Below, one piece after another: positions 1 to 8,801 of a stretch of DNA of 48,068 nucleotides. How positions within the stretch are numbered: the first letter of the stretch is position 1; each line of letters starts with the position of its first letter. The position numbers and the translations under genes were made by a program. The notes under the pieces are model-generated. The model did no database searches and was not told where the DNA came from. It worked only from the letters and a program-made list of their open reading frames with translations. The DNA lies in the NCBI RefSeq assembly GCF_013912005.1, contig NZ_JACESB010000018.1, positions 1-48,068 on the forward strand. Direction: 5' to 3'. The stretch comes from Brevundimonas sp. (GTDB taxonomy: Bacteria; Pseudomonadota; Alphaproteobacteria; Caulobacterales; Caulobacteraceae).

Positions 1-1666
1 CGCCCCCGCCCTCGATCGCGTCCAGCAGGTCCATCACGTCGTCCAGGGTGTTCGCCTCCCGCGCCGGCTTGTCCCAGCGGATGCGGCTGATCCGCGGAAA
101 GCGCATGGCCACGCCGGACTTGTGGCGGCCCGAGCGCTGCAGCCCCTCGAACGCCACCTCCAGCACCAGGCCGAAGTCCCGTTCCGCGCGCACCGACCGC
201 ACCGGCCCGAAGCGCTCCACCGTGTGGTCGCGCACGAATTTGTCGAGCTGCTTCAGCTCCTCGTCGGTGAAGCCGAAGTAGGCCTTGCCCACCGGGGTCA
301 GGGCCCCGCCCTCCGTCCAGACGCCGAAGGTGTAGTCCGAATAGAAGCTGGAGCGCTTGCCGCTGCCGCGCTGGGCGTACATCAGCACCGCGTCGATGAC
401 GTGCGGGTCGCGCTTCCACTTGAACCACGGCCCCTTCGGCCGGCCGGCCACATAGGGGCTGTCCCGGCGCTTGAGCATCAGGCCTTCCGCCGCCGCCCCG
501 ACCGGCGGATCGGCGCGCAGCCGCGCCAGCTCGTTTCCGTCGGCCCAGGGCACCACCGGCGACAGGTGCAGCCGCGGTCCCCCGCGGGCGACCAGCGCCT
601 CCAGCCGCGCCCGCCGCGCCTCGAGCGGCAGCGGGCGCAGGTCCTCGCCGTCCTCCGCGAGCAGGTCGTAGGCGACGATCGCCGCCGGCTGCACCTCCAT
701 CACCTTCGCATCGACGGTCTTGCGGTTCAGGCGCTGCTGCAGGTCGGCGAACGGCGCCACCGCCCCGTCGCGCCAGACCACCAGTTCGCCGTCCACGGCG
801 CCTTCGAAGGACAGCCCCGCCATCACGTCCGGAAACGAGCGGGCGATCTCCTCGCCGGTGCGCGAGTAGAGCCGCTCGACCCCGCCCTCCCGCACCGCCT
901 GCACGCGGATGCCGTCCCACTTCCACTCGGCCGCATAGTCCGCGGGATCGAGGCGCGGCAGATCGACGGCCTCGTCCAGCGCCACCGCCAGCATCACCGG
1001 GCGGAAGCGGCCGGGCGCATCGGCGCTGGGGCGCGCGGCCCGCCCCTCCAGCCAGGCGAACAGGTCCGCGTACGGCGGGGTGATCGCGTGCCACAGCTCC
1101 TCGATCTCCGACGCCTCGACCGGCTCCAGCGGCGTGAGCCCCTCCCCGCCCTCGGGATCCGGCGGTTCCGAGGCCAGCGCCGGCCGCATCATGGCCGCGG
1201 CCGTCTTGGCCAGCCGCGCCGACACCCCGACCCGCAGCGCCCCGGTCATCAGCTTGAGCAGCGCCCAGCGGCCCTTCGGCTCCAGCGCGTCGAGCCAGCC
1301 CTCCAGCAGGCGGGGGACGTCGCCGCGCCCGGCGGTGCGCAGCGCCTCGACCACCTCGCCCAGCCCCGGCTCCCGGTTCGGCCGGACCTCCGCCTGCCGG
1401 GGCCAGATCAGCGCCACCGTCTCGGCCATGTCGCCGACGTAGTCGCGCGACCAGCCGAACAGCACCGGATCGACCCGCGCCTCCACGGCCTTGCGGATCA
1501 TCGCCGGCTTGGCCGCGTCGAAGTTGAGGTCGCCGGTGAGCGCGGCCAGCGCCCAGCCCCGGTCCGGATCCGGGGTGACGCGGAGATAGTCCCGCAACAG
1601 CACCAGCCGGGCGTTGCGCGAGGCGGTCAGGGCCAGACGGTCCAGCAGTTCGGCGAAGGCGCGCAT
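1..1666 (-). CDS. ATP-dependent DNA ligase, C-terminal end cut by the window
   Basis: Seals DNA nicks using ATP. The reading frame runs from ATG at 1666 leftwards with no stop before the edge, giving about 555 residues; family members are usually 530-560, so only a few codons are missing. An N-terminal helical DNA-binding region (about 1-210) precedes the nucleotidyltransferase domain with motif I EWKWDGIRVQ, whose Lys249 should be adenylated. Downstream EGLMLKR and WFKWKRD fit motifs IV and V before the OB domain. In many bacteria this ligase type sits with a ligase-associated exonuclease and a Lhr-like helicase. Neither is upstream here: the neighbour is RcnB, ended by its own hairpin, so the ligase starts its own transcript. 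The Shine-Dalgarno is weak. Family call is firm; substrate (repair) is inferred. Confidence 0.93.
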   Translation of the reverse strand, partial: MRAFAELLDRLALTASRNARLVLLRDYLRVTPDPDRGWALAALTGDLNFDAAKPAMIRKAVEARVDPVLFGWSRDYVGDMAETVALIWPRQAEVRPNREPGLGEVVEALRTAGRGDVPRLLEGWLDALEPKGRWALLKLMTGALRVGVSARLAKTAAAMMRPALASEPPDPEGGEGLTPLEPVEASEIEELWHAITPPYADLFAWLEGRAARPSADAPGRFRPVMLAVALDEAVDLPRLDPADYAAEWKWDGIRVQAVREGGVERLYSRTGEEIARSFPDVMAGLSFEGAVDGELVVWRDGAVAPFADLQQRLNRKTVDAKVMEVQPAAIVAYDLLAEDGEDLRPLPLEARRARLEALVARGGPRLHLSPVVPWADGNELARLRADPPVGAAAEGLMLKRRDSPYVAGRPKGPWFKWKRDPHVIDAVLMYAQRGSGKRSSFYSDYTFGVWTEGGALTPVGKAYFGFTDEELKQLDKFVRDHTVERFGPVRSVRAERDFGLVLEVAFEGLQRSGRHKSGVAMRFPRISRIRWDKPAREANTLDDVMDLLDAIEGGG

Positions 1667-1704
1667 CGGACCCCATCAAGGCACAGCTTTCCCCAAACGC
1701 GAAA

Positions 1705-1732
1705 GCGCCCCGGAAGTCTCCTTCCGGGGCGC
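1705..1732 (-). terminator. Hairpin terminator downstream of the RcnB-like gene
   Basis: A perfect 12-bp stem (1705-1716 with 1721-1732) closes a 4-nt loop, TCTC. It lies 22 bp beyond the stop codon of the minus-strand gene at 1755-2228. Read on the minus strand the stem is followed by a short broken T run (TTTCGCGTTT). It separates RcnB from the ligase gene on the same strand. Confidence 0.75.
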
Positions 1733-1754
1733 CTCGATGTGCGGGGCGGCCGTC

Positions 1755-2228
1755 CTAGTTGAACAGGCCGGCGATCACCGCGGTGATCAGGCCGCCGGCG
1801 ACGGCGGCGAGGACCACGTCATTGCCGCTGCGCACGTACTCGTAGCCGTGGGGCGGGCGGGCCAGACCGTAGCGGGCGTAGTCGTTCACGACATAGCCGC
1901 TGCTGCGGTAGGCGTAGGGCATGCGCTGGCCGTACGACCACTGCCGGTAGGCATGGCCGCGCGGCGCCACGTAGCGGGGAGCGGCGTACCGGCGCTGCGC
2001 CTGCTGCCAGCGGGCGTAGGCCCGTTGCTGCTGGCGGGCGTCGCGGCGGTCCTCGCGGCGCTCCTGCCGCCATTCACGACGATCCTCGCGGCGGTCCTGA
2101 CGGTACTCGCGCCGATCGTGGCGCTGCTCATAGCGATCGCCGCGCGATTGCGCCTCGGCGGCGGAGGCCACGCCCACGGACCCGAGGGCGAGGGTGGCGG
2201 CGACGGCGGCGGTGACGAACTTCTTCAT
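1755..2228 (-). CDS. RcnB-like periplasmic protein
   Basis: A 157-residue exported protein of the RcnB family (periplasmic proteins, one of which is linked to nickel/cobalt homeostasis in E. coli). Residues 1-24 are a classic signal peptide ending in ASA. Residues 28-70 are a highly charged stretch of repeated RR/DRR/ERR units, followed by an aromatic, Tyr/Arg-rich segment (WSYGQRMPYAYRSSGYVVNDY) typical of the RcnB domain. The C terminus ends in a short hydrophobic Gly/Ala helix. It is a single gene with its own downstream hairpin. The metal role is known only for the E. coli member; here the function is not established. Confidence 0.85.
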   Translation of the reverse strand: MKKFVTAAVAATLALGSVGVASAAEAQSRGDRYEQRHDRREYRQDRREDRREWRQERREDRRDARQQQRAYARWQQAQRRYAAPRYVAPRGHAYRQWSYGQRMPYAYRSSGYVVNDYARYGLARPPHGYEYVRSGNDVVLAAVAGGLITAVIAGLFN

Positions 2229-2355
2229 GGGATGTCTCCGGGTGCGGCCGAAGGATTTCGACTTGCCCGCACTATGGAGTCCCGCCGTTGAGCCGCGCCT
2301 GAACGGGCGGCCTCATCCGGGGTTCAGCCGGGGGCCGCTTTTCGGACGTGTTTGC

Positions 2356-4173
2356 TCAGGCCGCCGCCGTTTGCCTCTCGCCGTTGTCCACCAGGGCGCG
2401 GACGGCCGCGCGGCCGGCGCCGACGCGGTTCATCACGGCGGCCAGGGCGGCGAAGTCGATCGGCTTGTTGAGGTAGGCGTCGGCGCCCGCCTCCAGACCG
2501 GCCTCGTGGTCCTCGACCCGGGCCGAGGCGGACAGCACCACGATCGGCGTCTCCCGGTTCGGGCCTTCCCCCGCGCGGATGGCGCGGGTCGCGGTCAGGC
2601 CGTCCATCACCGGCATGTTGACGTCCATCACGATCAGGTCGAAGCGCCGTTCGCCCGCCGCATCGACGGCGATCTGCCCGTTCTCGGCGGTGGCCGAGCG
2701 GTGCCCGGCGGACGCCATCCACGCTTCCAGGATCATGCGGTTCACCGGGTGATCCTCGACCACCAGCACGCTCAGGGACTGGCCCCCGTCGAGCTCGGCG
2801 ACGATCGGACGGGCCTCCTCCTGGCGCGCCCACTCGGTCACGTCGGCCTCCACCGTGAAGGTGAAGGTCGAACCTTCGCCCAGCCGGGAATCGACGGTGA
2901 TGTCGCCGCCCATGATGTTGGCCATGCGCCGCGAGATGGTCAGGCCCAGGCCGGTGCCGCCGAACCGCCGGGTGGACGAGGCGTCCACCTGGGTGAAGGG
3001 CTGGAACAGGCGTTCGAGATCCTCTTCCGAGATGCCGGCGCCGGAGTCCCGGACCGAGAAGTCGAAGCGCACCCGGCGATCGCCGACCCTCTCGCCGCGC
3101 ACCGTGTAGACGATCTCGCCGGCGTCCGTGAACTTGACGGCGTTCGACAGCAGGTTGTGGATCACCTGGCAGACGCGCAGCGGGTCGCCGCGCACCACCG
3201 CCGGGACGTCGCCCTCGACCTGCGCCGTGAAGGTCAGGCCCTTCGCCTCGGCCTGGGCCTGGAAGGGGCCCGTGACCCGCTTGTGCAGATCGTCGACGTC
3301 CACGTCCACGATCTCGAAGGTCATCTTGCCGGCCTCGATCTTGGTCATGTCGAGGATGTCGTTGAGCAGCGACAGCAGGTTGTCGCCCGAGTTGCGGATG
3401 ATCGACAGGTATTCGCGCTGGGTGGCCTCGAGCCGCGTGGCGTTGAGCAGCTGCGCCGCGCCCAGCACGCCGTTCATCGGCGTCCGCAGCTCGTGGGAGA
3501 TGACCCCGAGGAAGTTCGACTTGGCGTCGGAGGCGGCGTTGGCGCGGTCGCGGGCGGCCTCCAGCTCCTCGATCAGATGGGCCTGGTGCTCCTGAAAGGC
3601 GCGGATGCGCTCCTCGCGCAGCATGGTCATCATCACCAGCACGAACAGGCCGGCGGCGGTGAACGGCACGATGGCGAGGAACTGCCAGAACTGCGGCGTG
3701 CCCCACAGGCTGCCGGCGATGATCAGGGCGGCCACGCCGTAGGGCGACGAGATGAGCATGGCCTGCCGCGGCGAGCTGCGCAGCTGGGCGAACACCAGCA
3801 CATAGCCGGACACCAGCAGGGCGAGCGCGAGGGCCGGCCCGAAGGCGGCGCCGGAGAACCACGCCAGCAACGGCGCCGCCGCCCAGGCGGCGGTGGTGGC
3901 GGTGGCCACGGCGGGGAACACCAGACCCCAGCCGGTTCCGACGCGCTGGCTGATGCGCTTCTCGAACGCGCCGCGAACCGCCCCGGCGGCCAGGGTGCCG
4001 ACGAACCATAGCGCGGCGGCGCTGATGCCGACCGTGGCGAGCAGGCCGACGGCCCAGCTGGTGATGATCAGATAACGGAGATACTGGGTCTGCAGGATCG
4101 CCCGCAGCGCCTGGGCGGCTTCGCCGGCATCCGGATCGCCTGCGGCCTTGCCGATGCCGTCCGCTTCCACCAT
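2356..4173 (-). CDS. Membrane hybrid sensor histidine kinase with C-terminal receiver
   Basis: A 605-residue two-component sensor. About six hydrophobic segments fill residues 33-183, followed by a short coiled coil (185-212), the dimerisation/phosphoacceptor helix with His227 in SHELRTPMNG, and the HATPase domain with N box NLLSNAVKF, G1 DSGAGIS and G2 GGTGLGL. A receiver follows, with acidic pair Glu473/Asp474, phosphoacceptor Asp517 in VMDVNMPVMDG, and the conserved Lys in YLNKPID. There is no separate periplasmic sensing domain, so the signal may be sensed in the membrane. I chose ATG 4173, preceded by a G-rich stretch, over an in-frame TTG at 4218. It has no partner gene beside it, so the phosphorelay partner is probably encoded elsewhere. 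Confidence 0.92.
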   Translation of the reverse strand: MVEADGIGKAAGDPDAGEAAQALRAILQTQYLRYLIITSWAVGLLATVGISAAALWFVGTLAAGAVRGAFEKRISQRVGTGWGLVFPAVATATTAAWAAAPLLAWFSGAAFGPALALALLVSGYVLVFAQLRSSPRQAMLISSPYGVAALIIAGSLWGTPQFWQFLAIVPFTAAGLFVLVMMTMLREERIRAFQEHQAHLIEELEAARDRANAASDAKSNFLGVISHELRTPMNGVLGAAQLLNATRLEATQREYLSIIRNSGDNLLSLLNDILDMTKIEAGKMTFEIVDVDVDDLHKRVTGPFQAQAEAKGLTFTAQVEGDVPAVVRGDPLRVCQVIHNLLSNAVKFTDAGEIVYTVRGERVGDRRVRFDFSVRDSGAGISEEDLERLFQPFTQVDASSTRRFGGTGLGLTISRRMANIMGGDITVDSRLGEGSTFTFTVEADVTEWARQEEARPIVAELDGGQSLSVLVVEDHPVNRMILEAWMASAGHRSATAENGQIAVDAAGERRFDLIVMDVNMPVMDGLTATRAIRAGEGPNRETPIVVLSASARVEDHEAGLEAGADAYLNKPIDFAALAAVMNRVGAGRAAVRALVDNGERQTAAA

Positions 4174-4263
4174 GGCGCGCGCCCCCCGAACCTGAACCCG
4201 GCGAAACGCTAGGTCCAAGGTTCTAAGACGAAATGAACGATGACGGCCGTGCGACGAACGGCG

Positions 4264-4566
4264 TTATGCGGAACCGGCCTCGGCGGGAGTGAGCGCGCGG
4301 ATCGACAGGGCATGCACCGGCCCGGCCAGTTCCTCCCGCAGCAGGCCGGTGATCACCCGCTGGCGTTGCACCCGCCCCTGCCCTTCGAAGGCCCCCGCCA
4401 CCACCGTCAGATTCAGGTGACTCTCGCCGCCGGACCGCCCGTCCATCCCGCCCTCGTGATGGTGACCGGCGTGCCGCGCGCTGTCGTCCTCGATGACGAT
4501 CCGCTCCGGCGACAGGCCGGCGATCAGTTTTTCCCGGATTTTCTGCGCGATCGGACCTTCGCTCAT
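4264..4566 (-). CDS. bolA: BolA family protein
   Basis: A 100-residue BolA-fold protein. Members bind monothiol glutaredoxins and take part in iron-sulfur and iron handling, or act as morphology/stress regulators. The fold is visible as an N-terminal helix (IAQKIREKLIAGL), the conserved ESHLNLTVVAGAFEGQ strand-turn, and the RVQRQRVITGLLREEL helix followed by VHALSIRALTP. A His/Asp-rich insert (HAGHHHEGGMD) lies in the loop where family members carry metal or cluster ligands. ATG 4566 has a good AAGGAG site just upstream. It is divergent from the J-domain gene with only 45 bp between the starts, a pairing common in Alphaproteobacteria. Confidence 0.92.
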   Translation of the reverse strand: MSEGPIAQKIREKLIAGLSPERIVIEDDSARHAGHHHEGGMDGRSGGESHLNLTVVAGAFEGQGRVQRQRVITGLLREELAGPVHALSIRALTPAEAGSA

Positions 4567-4611
4567 CGCCGACTCCTTGTTGCGGACCAATTCGCCCTTA
4601 CACTTCGGGAG

Positions 4612-5283
4612 ATGTCGTCCGCCTTTCAATACAAGCCCCGCTTCAAGGACATGCGGGTCAAGCCCCCGCGTCCCGAAGAGGAGGCGGCGGCGGCGGACGT
4701 GCTCGGCCTCAAGCCGGGCGAGAAGGCCTGCCAGTGGCCGGAGTGCCGTCGCCCCGCGACCGCCCGGGCGCCCAAGTCGCGCGAGCGCCTGAACGACTTC
4801 TACGACTTCTGCCAGGGCCATGCGGCCGAATACAACAAGGGCTGGAACTTCTACGCCGGCATGAGCGAGGGCGAGATCCGCGCCGCGCAGGAGAACGAGG
4901 CCATGACCGGCGGCCGCCCGACCTGGGAGATGAAGGCGGGCAAGTTCAGCCGCGAGGCCGCCGCCTTCGCCGCCAAGATGGGCACGGCCAACACCCAGGG
5001 CGCCGGCAACTGGCGCGACAGCTTCGGCCTGTTCGGCCGCCGCACCCGCGAACAGGCGGCGCCGGAGGGCCAGGACGAGCTGCGCCTCGGGCGCCTCGAG
5101 CGCGCCGCGCTCGCCGACCTCGACCTCGACGTCCGCACCGACAGGAAGGCCATCAAGGCCCGCTACCACGAGCTTCTCAAGCGCTTCCACCCCGACCTGA
5201 ACAAGGGCGACCGGGGCGCCGAGGCCAAGCTCCAGCGGGTGATCAAGGCCTACAAGACCCTCAAGAAGGCCGGGCTGGCCTAG
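4612..5283 (+). CDS. J-domain (DnaJ-like) protein with a Cys/His cluster
   Basis: A 223-residue co-chaperone-like protein. The J domain is at the C terminus (about 168-223) with the Hsp70-activating HPD triplet at 193-195 in RFHPDLNKG. The N-terminal half is not a J domain and carries C40-x4-C45, C67 and H70 (in CQWPEC and FCQGH), which looks like a small zinc site. The family is widespread in Alphaproteobacteria, usually between bolA and cobS, and its client is unknown. Start ATG 4612 follows a GGGAG site. Here the usual downstream neighbour cobS is 4.3 kb away, behind ohr and an ABC operon. Confidence 0.9.
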   Translation: MSSAFQYKPRFKDMRVKPPRPEEEAAAADVLGLKPGEKACQWPECRRPATARAPKSRERLNDFYDFCQGHAAEYNKGWNFYAGMSEGEIRAAQENEAMTGGRPTWEMKAGKFSREAAAFAAKMGTANTQGAGNWRDSFGLFGRRTREQAAPEGQDELRLGRLERAALADLDLDVRTDRKAIKARYHELLKRFHPDLNKGDRGAEAKLQRVIKAYKTLKKAGLA

Positions 5284-5335
5284 CGTCCCCGGCGGCGGCG
5301 CCTACCTCAGGGGGCCCCACCGAAGGAGATCCGCC

Positions 5336-5764
5336 ATGGAAGTCCTGTACCGCGCCCACGCTGTCGCCAGCGGCGGCGGCCGCGAAGACGGCCGCGCCAC
5401 CACCGACGACGGCAAGGTCGACGTCCGCCTGTCCACCCCGACCGAAATGGGCGGCAAGGGCGGCGACGGGACCAACCCCGAGCAGCTGTTCGCCGCCGGC
5501 TACGCCGCCTGCTACCTCGGCGCCCTGCGCCTCGTCGCCGGCAAGGCGGGCACGCCGGTCGGGCCGGACACCAGGGTCCGCTCCACCGTCGGCTTCGGCA
5601 GGAACACCCGCGGCGAGGGCTTCAACCTCGACATCGAGCTGCAGGTCGTCGACCACGGCCTGGAGCCGGCGGTCATCGACGACCTGATCCGCAAGGCCCA
5701 CGCCGTCTGCCCCTACTCCAACGCCACCCGCAACAACGTCGACGTGCGGCTCGGCGCGGCCTAG
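5336..5764 (+). CDS. ohr: Organic hydroperoxide resistance protein, OsmC/Ohr family
   Basis: A 142-residue thiol peroxidase that reduces organic hydroperoxides, usually with lipoylated protein as reductant. Both catalytic cysteines are present: Cys59 in AACYLGAL and Cys125 in HAVCPYSNATRNN, with the Ohr-type C-terminal NATRNNVDV motif. Length is normal for Ohr. An AAGGAG site precedes ATG 5336. No OhrR (MarR) regulator is adjacent. The stop codon TAG shares a CTAG with the stop codon of the convergent ABC permease gene, so the two coding regions overlap by 4 bp. Confidence 0.93.
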   Translation: MEVLYRAHAVASGGGREDGRATTDDGKVDVRLSTPTEMGGKGGDGTNPEQLFAAGYAACYLGALRLVAGKAGTPVGPDTRVRSTVGFGRNTRGEGFNLDIELQVVDHGLEPAVIDDLIRKAHAVCPYSNATRNNVDVRLGAA

Positions 5765-6888
5765 TCCAGCGTCGTCCGGTACCGGAGCATCGCCAGCGTC
5801 CCGACCACCAGCACGAAGAGCAGCAGCGCCAGCAGGCTGTGCCCGGCGTTCTCCAGCCCGACGCCCTTGAGCAGCGATCCCCGCACCACCCGCAGGAAGT
5901 GGGTGACGGGGATCGCCGTGCCGATCGCCTGCGCCCAGTCCGGCATGCCGCGGAAGGGGAACATGAAGCCGGACAGCAGGATCGACGGCAGCATGTAGAA
6001 GACGCTCATCTGCATCGCCTGCAGCTGGGTCCGGGCCAGGGTCGAGATGAGGAAGCCCAGCGCCAGCGAGCCGACGATGAACAGCAGCAGCCCGGCGCCG
6101 AGCGCCAGCCAGCCGCCGCTCATCGGCACCGCGAACAGCACCCGCGCCAGCACCAGGATCACCGTCGCCTGCACCAGCCCCACCAGCACATAGGGCGTCA
6201 GCTTGCCGACCATGACCTCGACCGGCCGGACGGGGGTGGCCAGCAGACTCTCCATGGTCCCGCGCTCACGCTCCCGCGCCATCCCCAGCGAGGTCATCAT
6301 CACCAGCGTCATCGACAGGATCACGCCCAGCAGGCCGGGCACGATGTTGTAGGCGGTGATCGCCTCCGGATTGTAGCGGCGGTGGACCACGACCTCGAAC
6401 GGAGGCGCGCCCGGCGCCCGCCCGGCCAGCGGACCCGTCAGCTCCCGCGCCAGCGCCTGCTGCGGCAGCTGCGAGAGGGCGGCGACCGCCCCCGAGGTCG
6501 CGGACGGGTCGGAGGCGTCGGCCTCCACCAGGATCTGCGCCCGGTCGCCGCGCACCACCCGGCGGGTGAAGTCGGCCGGAATGATCACCGCGAACTGCGC
6601 CTCGCCCCGGGCCAGGGCCTGGTCCAGCTCCGCCGTGCTGCGCACCGCCCGCGTGACGGCGAAGTAGCCGCTGTTGTCCAGCGCCGTCAGGACGGCGCGC
6701 GAGAAGCCGCCCTGGTCCTGCACCAGCACCGCCGTGGGCAGGTTCCGCGGGTCGTCGTTGATGGCGTAGCCGAACAGCAGCAACTGCACGATCGGCAGCA
6801 TCAGGATCATGGCGTAGGTCAGCCGGTCGCGCGTCAGCTGCACGAACTCCTTGGCCATCACCGCCCAGGTGCGCGTCAGCGACAGCAT
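5761..6888 (-). CDS. ABC-2 type transporter permease (YbhS/YhhJ-like)
   Basis: A 375-residue integral membrane subunit of an ABC exporter. An N-terminal transmembrane helix (about 22-42, ILMLPIVQLLLFGYAIND) is followed by a large extracytoplasmic domain and then five to six helices in the C-terminal half, with the family segment RERERGTMESLLATPVRPVEVMVGKL. Its ATG overlaps the TGA of the ATPase gene (TGATG), so the two are translationally coupled. It is the last gene of the TetR-HlyD-ATPase-permease operon. The related E. coli cecR-ybhGFSR cluster has two permeases; here there is one, which presumably forms a homodimer. Substrate unknown; drugs or toxic organics are typical. Confidence 0.92.
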   Translation of the reverse strand: MLSLTRTWAVMAKEFVQLTRDRLTYAMILMLPIVQLLLFGYAINDDPRNLPTAVLVQDQGGFSRAVLTALDNSGYFAVTRAVRSTAELDQALARGEAQFAVIIPADFTRRVVRGDRAQILVEADASDPSATSGAVAALSQLPQQALARELTGPLAGRAPGAPPFEVVVHRRYNPEAITAYNIVPGLLGVILSMTLVMMTSLGMARERERGTMESLLATPVRPVEVMVGKLTPYVLVGLVQATVILVLARVLFAVPMSGGWLALGAGLLLFIVGSLALGFLISTLARTQLQAMQMSVFYMLPSILLSGFMFPFRGMPDWAQAIGTAIPVTHFLRVVRGSLLKGVGLENAGHSLLALLLFVLVVGTLAMLRYRTTLD

Positions 6889-7823
6889 CAGGCCGCCTCC
6901 GCCTTCGCCGCGGCCCGGTCGTGGATCAGCTGGATGAACACGTCCTCCAGCGTCGGCCGCGTCTCGGTCCAGACCAGCGGCGGCCGCCGGTACGGGGCGA
7001 TGGCCGCCTCCAGCGCCGCCCGGTCGCGCCCGGACACGTGCAGCACCGTCCCGAACGCCGCCGCCATGTCGACGCCCGCGCCCTGCTTCAGCTCGCGGGC
7101 CAGCCGGTCCGCGCCCGGCCCCTCGGCGTGGAAGGTCACCAGCCCCGAGGCGGCGATGACCGCCTCGGCCGTGCCGCGCGCCAGCGTCCGGCCGCCGGCG
7201 ATATAGGCGATCTCGTGACAGCGCTCGGCCTCGTCCATGTAGTGGGTCGAGACCAGCACCGTCATCCCGTCGGCGGCGAGCGCGTGGATCTCGTCCCAGA
7301 AGGTCCGCCGCGCCTCCGGGTCGACCCCCGCCGTCGGCTCGTCCAGCAGCAGCAGGTCCGGTCCGTGCAGGGTGGCGGCGGCCAGCGCCAGCCGCTGCTT
7401 CCAGCCGCCCGACAGGGTCTCCGCCAGCTGCGCGCGCCGCGCCGTCAGGCCCAGCCGGTCCAGCGCCCCCTGCACCCGCTCGCGCCGGCGGTCCAGCTCG
7501 TGCACCCGCGCGGTGAAGGTCAGGTTCTGCTCGATCGACAGGTCCTCGTAGAGCGAGAACTTCTGGGTCATGTAGCCGACCCGCCGCTTGATCTCCCGCG
7601 ACTGCCGCAGCACGTCGAAGCCCAGCACGGTCCCCTCGCCGCTGTCCGGGCGCAGCAGGCCGCACAGCATGCGCAGCGTCGTCGTCTTCCCCGCCCCGTT
7701 GGGGCCGAGAAAGCCGCAGATGCGGCCCCGCTCCACCACGATGCCGAAGTCCTTCACCGCCTGCAGGCGGCCGAACGACTTGTTCAGCCCGCGTACGTCG
7801 ATGACCGGGTCCGCGGCGGCCAC
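6888..7823 (-). CDS. ABC transporter ATP-binding protein (YbhF-like)
   Basis: A 311-residue ATPase that powers export with the adjacent permease. It has Walker A GPNGAGKTT (residues 40-48), Q-loop region YMTQKFSLYEDL, ABC signature LSGGWKQRLALA, Walker B LLLLDEPTAGVDP and the switch histidine in VLVSTHYMDEAERC. A C-terminal extension of about 90 residues with GxVTFHAEG-like strands is typical of ABC-2 drug/polymer exporters. The start is GTG at 7823, directly abutting the TAG stop of the HlyD gene (TAGGTG). It carries only one ABC domain, whereas E. coli YbhF has two fused. Confidence 0.93.
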   Translation of the reverse strand: MAAADPVIDVRGLNKSFGRLQAVKDFGIVVERGRICGFLGPNGAGKTTTLRMLCGLLRPDSGEGTVLGFDVLRQSREIKRRVGYMTQKFSLYEDLSIEQNLTFTARVHELDRRRERVQGALDRLGLTARRAQLAETLSGGWKQRLALAAATLHGPDLLLLDEPTAGVDPEARRTFWDEIHALAADGMTVLVSTHYMDEAERCHEIAYIAGGRTLARGTAEAVIAASGLVTFHAEGPGADRLARELKQGAGVDMAAAFGTVLHVSGRDRAALEAAIAPYRRPPLVWTETRPTLEDVFIQLIHDRAAAKAEAA

Positions 7824-8801
7824 CTAGTCCTCCGCGGCCAGCGGGATCACGTCGACCGGCAGGCCCGGGTTCAGCGTCGCCGCCCCCTCCGGCTGGGCCT
7901 CGATGCGGTAGACCAGCCGGTCGCGGCTGCCGCGGCTGTACAGCACCGGCGGGGTGAACTCCGGCCGCGGGCTGACCCAGGCGATCCGCGCCCGCCCCTC
8001 GCCCGCGCAGCCGTCACAGGTGAAGCGCACCGTCCGGCCCGGCCGGTAGCGCGCCATCTCCGCCTCGGGCGCGAAGAAGACCAGCCGGACCTCGTTGTCC
8101 GGCAGCAGGGCCAGCACCGGCTGGTTGGCCGCCGCCCACTCGCCGGGGCGGAAGAAGATCTCCTCGACCCGCGCCGCCGCCGGCGCGGCCGGGGCCAGCT
8201 GGCCCAGCCGGGCCCGCGCCTCGGCCAGGCCGCCCTGCGCCTGCTCCGCCTGCCGCTCGGCCGCCGCCACCGCGTCGCGACGGGCGCCCAGGGTCGCCAC
8301 CTCGCGCCGCCGCCGCACCGCCGCCGTCTGCGCCCGCGCCGCATCGCGCGCCGCCCGCACCTGGTCCAGCCGCGCCGGGGCGTAGATCCCCTGCCGCACC
8401 AGCGGCTCGATCCGGGCGAAGTCCGCCTCGGCCTGGCGCTCCGCCGCCAGCGCCGCCTGCAGCTCCGCCTCGAACACCGACAGCTCCTCGGCGCGCTGCC
8501 CCTTGCGCAGGTCCTCGACCCGCGCCTCGGCCGCCCCCACCGCCGCCGCCGCGCTCCCGGCCTGGGCCTGCTGCACCGCCGGGTCGATCAGGAAGGTGCG
8601 GCCGCCCGCGGCGACCCTTTCCCCCTCGCGCACGTACAGTTCGGCCACGGCCCCCGACACGGGCGCGGCCAGATAGACCCGCTCGCCCTCGATATAGCCG
8701 GTCAGCACCCGCGGCCCGCCGTCCCGGGCGACCAGCGCCCAGACCAGCAGCCCGACAAGGATCACCCCGGCGATCGCCAGCACCGGCCGCAGACGCTTCA
8801 T
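7824..8801 (-). CDS. HlyD-family periplasmic adaptor (YbhG-like membrane fusion protein)
   Basis: A 325-residue adaptor anchored by one N-terminal helix (VLAIAGVILVGLLVWALV). A lipoyl-like half (GYIEGERVYLAAPVSGAV, VREGERVAAG) is followed by a long alanine/glutamate/arginine-rich coiled-coil hairpin (about 85-215) and the second lipoyl/beta-barrel half (FFRPGEWAAANQPVLALLPD). It links the inner-membrane ABC exporter to the periplasm or an outer-membrane channel. Its ATG overlaps the tetR stop by 4 bp (ATGA). A Cys pair in CDGCAG is unusual and may form a disulfide. No outer-membrane factor gene is present nearby. Confidence 0.92.
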   Translation of the reverse strand: MKRLRPVLAIAGVILVGLLVWALVARDGGPRVLTGYIEGERVYLAAPVSGAVAELYVREGERVAAGGRTFLIDPAVQQAQAGSAAAAVGAAEARVEDLRKGQRAEELSVFEAELQAALAAERQAEADFARIEPLVRQGIYAPARLDQVRAARDAARAQTAAVRRRREVATLGARRDAVAAAERQAEQAQGGLAEARARLGQLAPAAPAAARVEEIFFRPGEWAAANQPVLALLPDNEVRLVFFAPEAEMARYRPGRTVRFTCDGCAGEGRARIAWVSPRPEFTPPVLYSRGSRDRLVYRIEAQPEGAATLNPGLPVDVIPLAAED

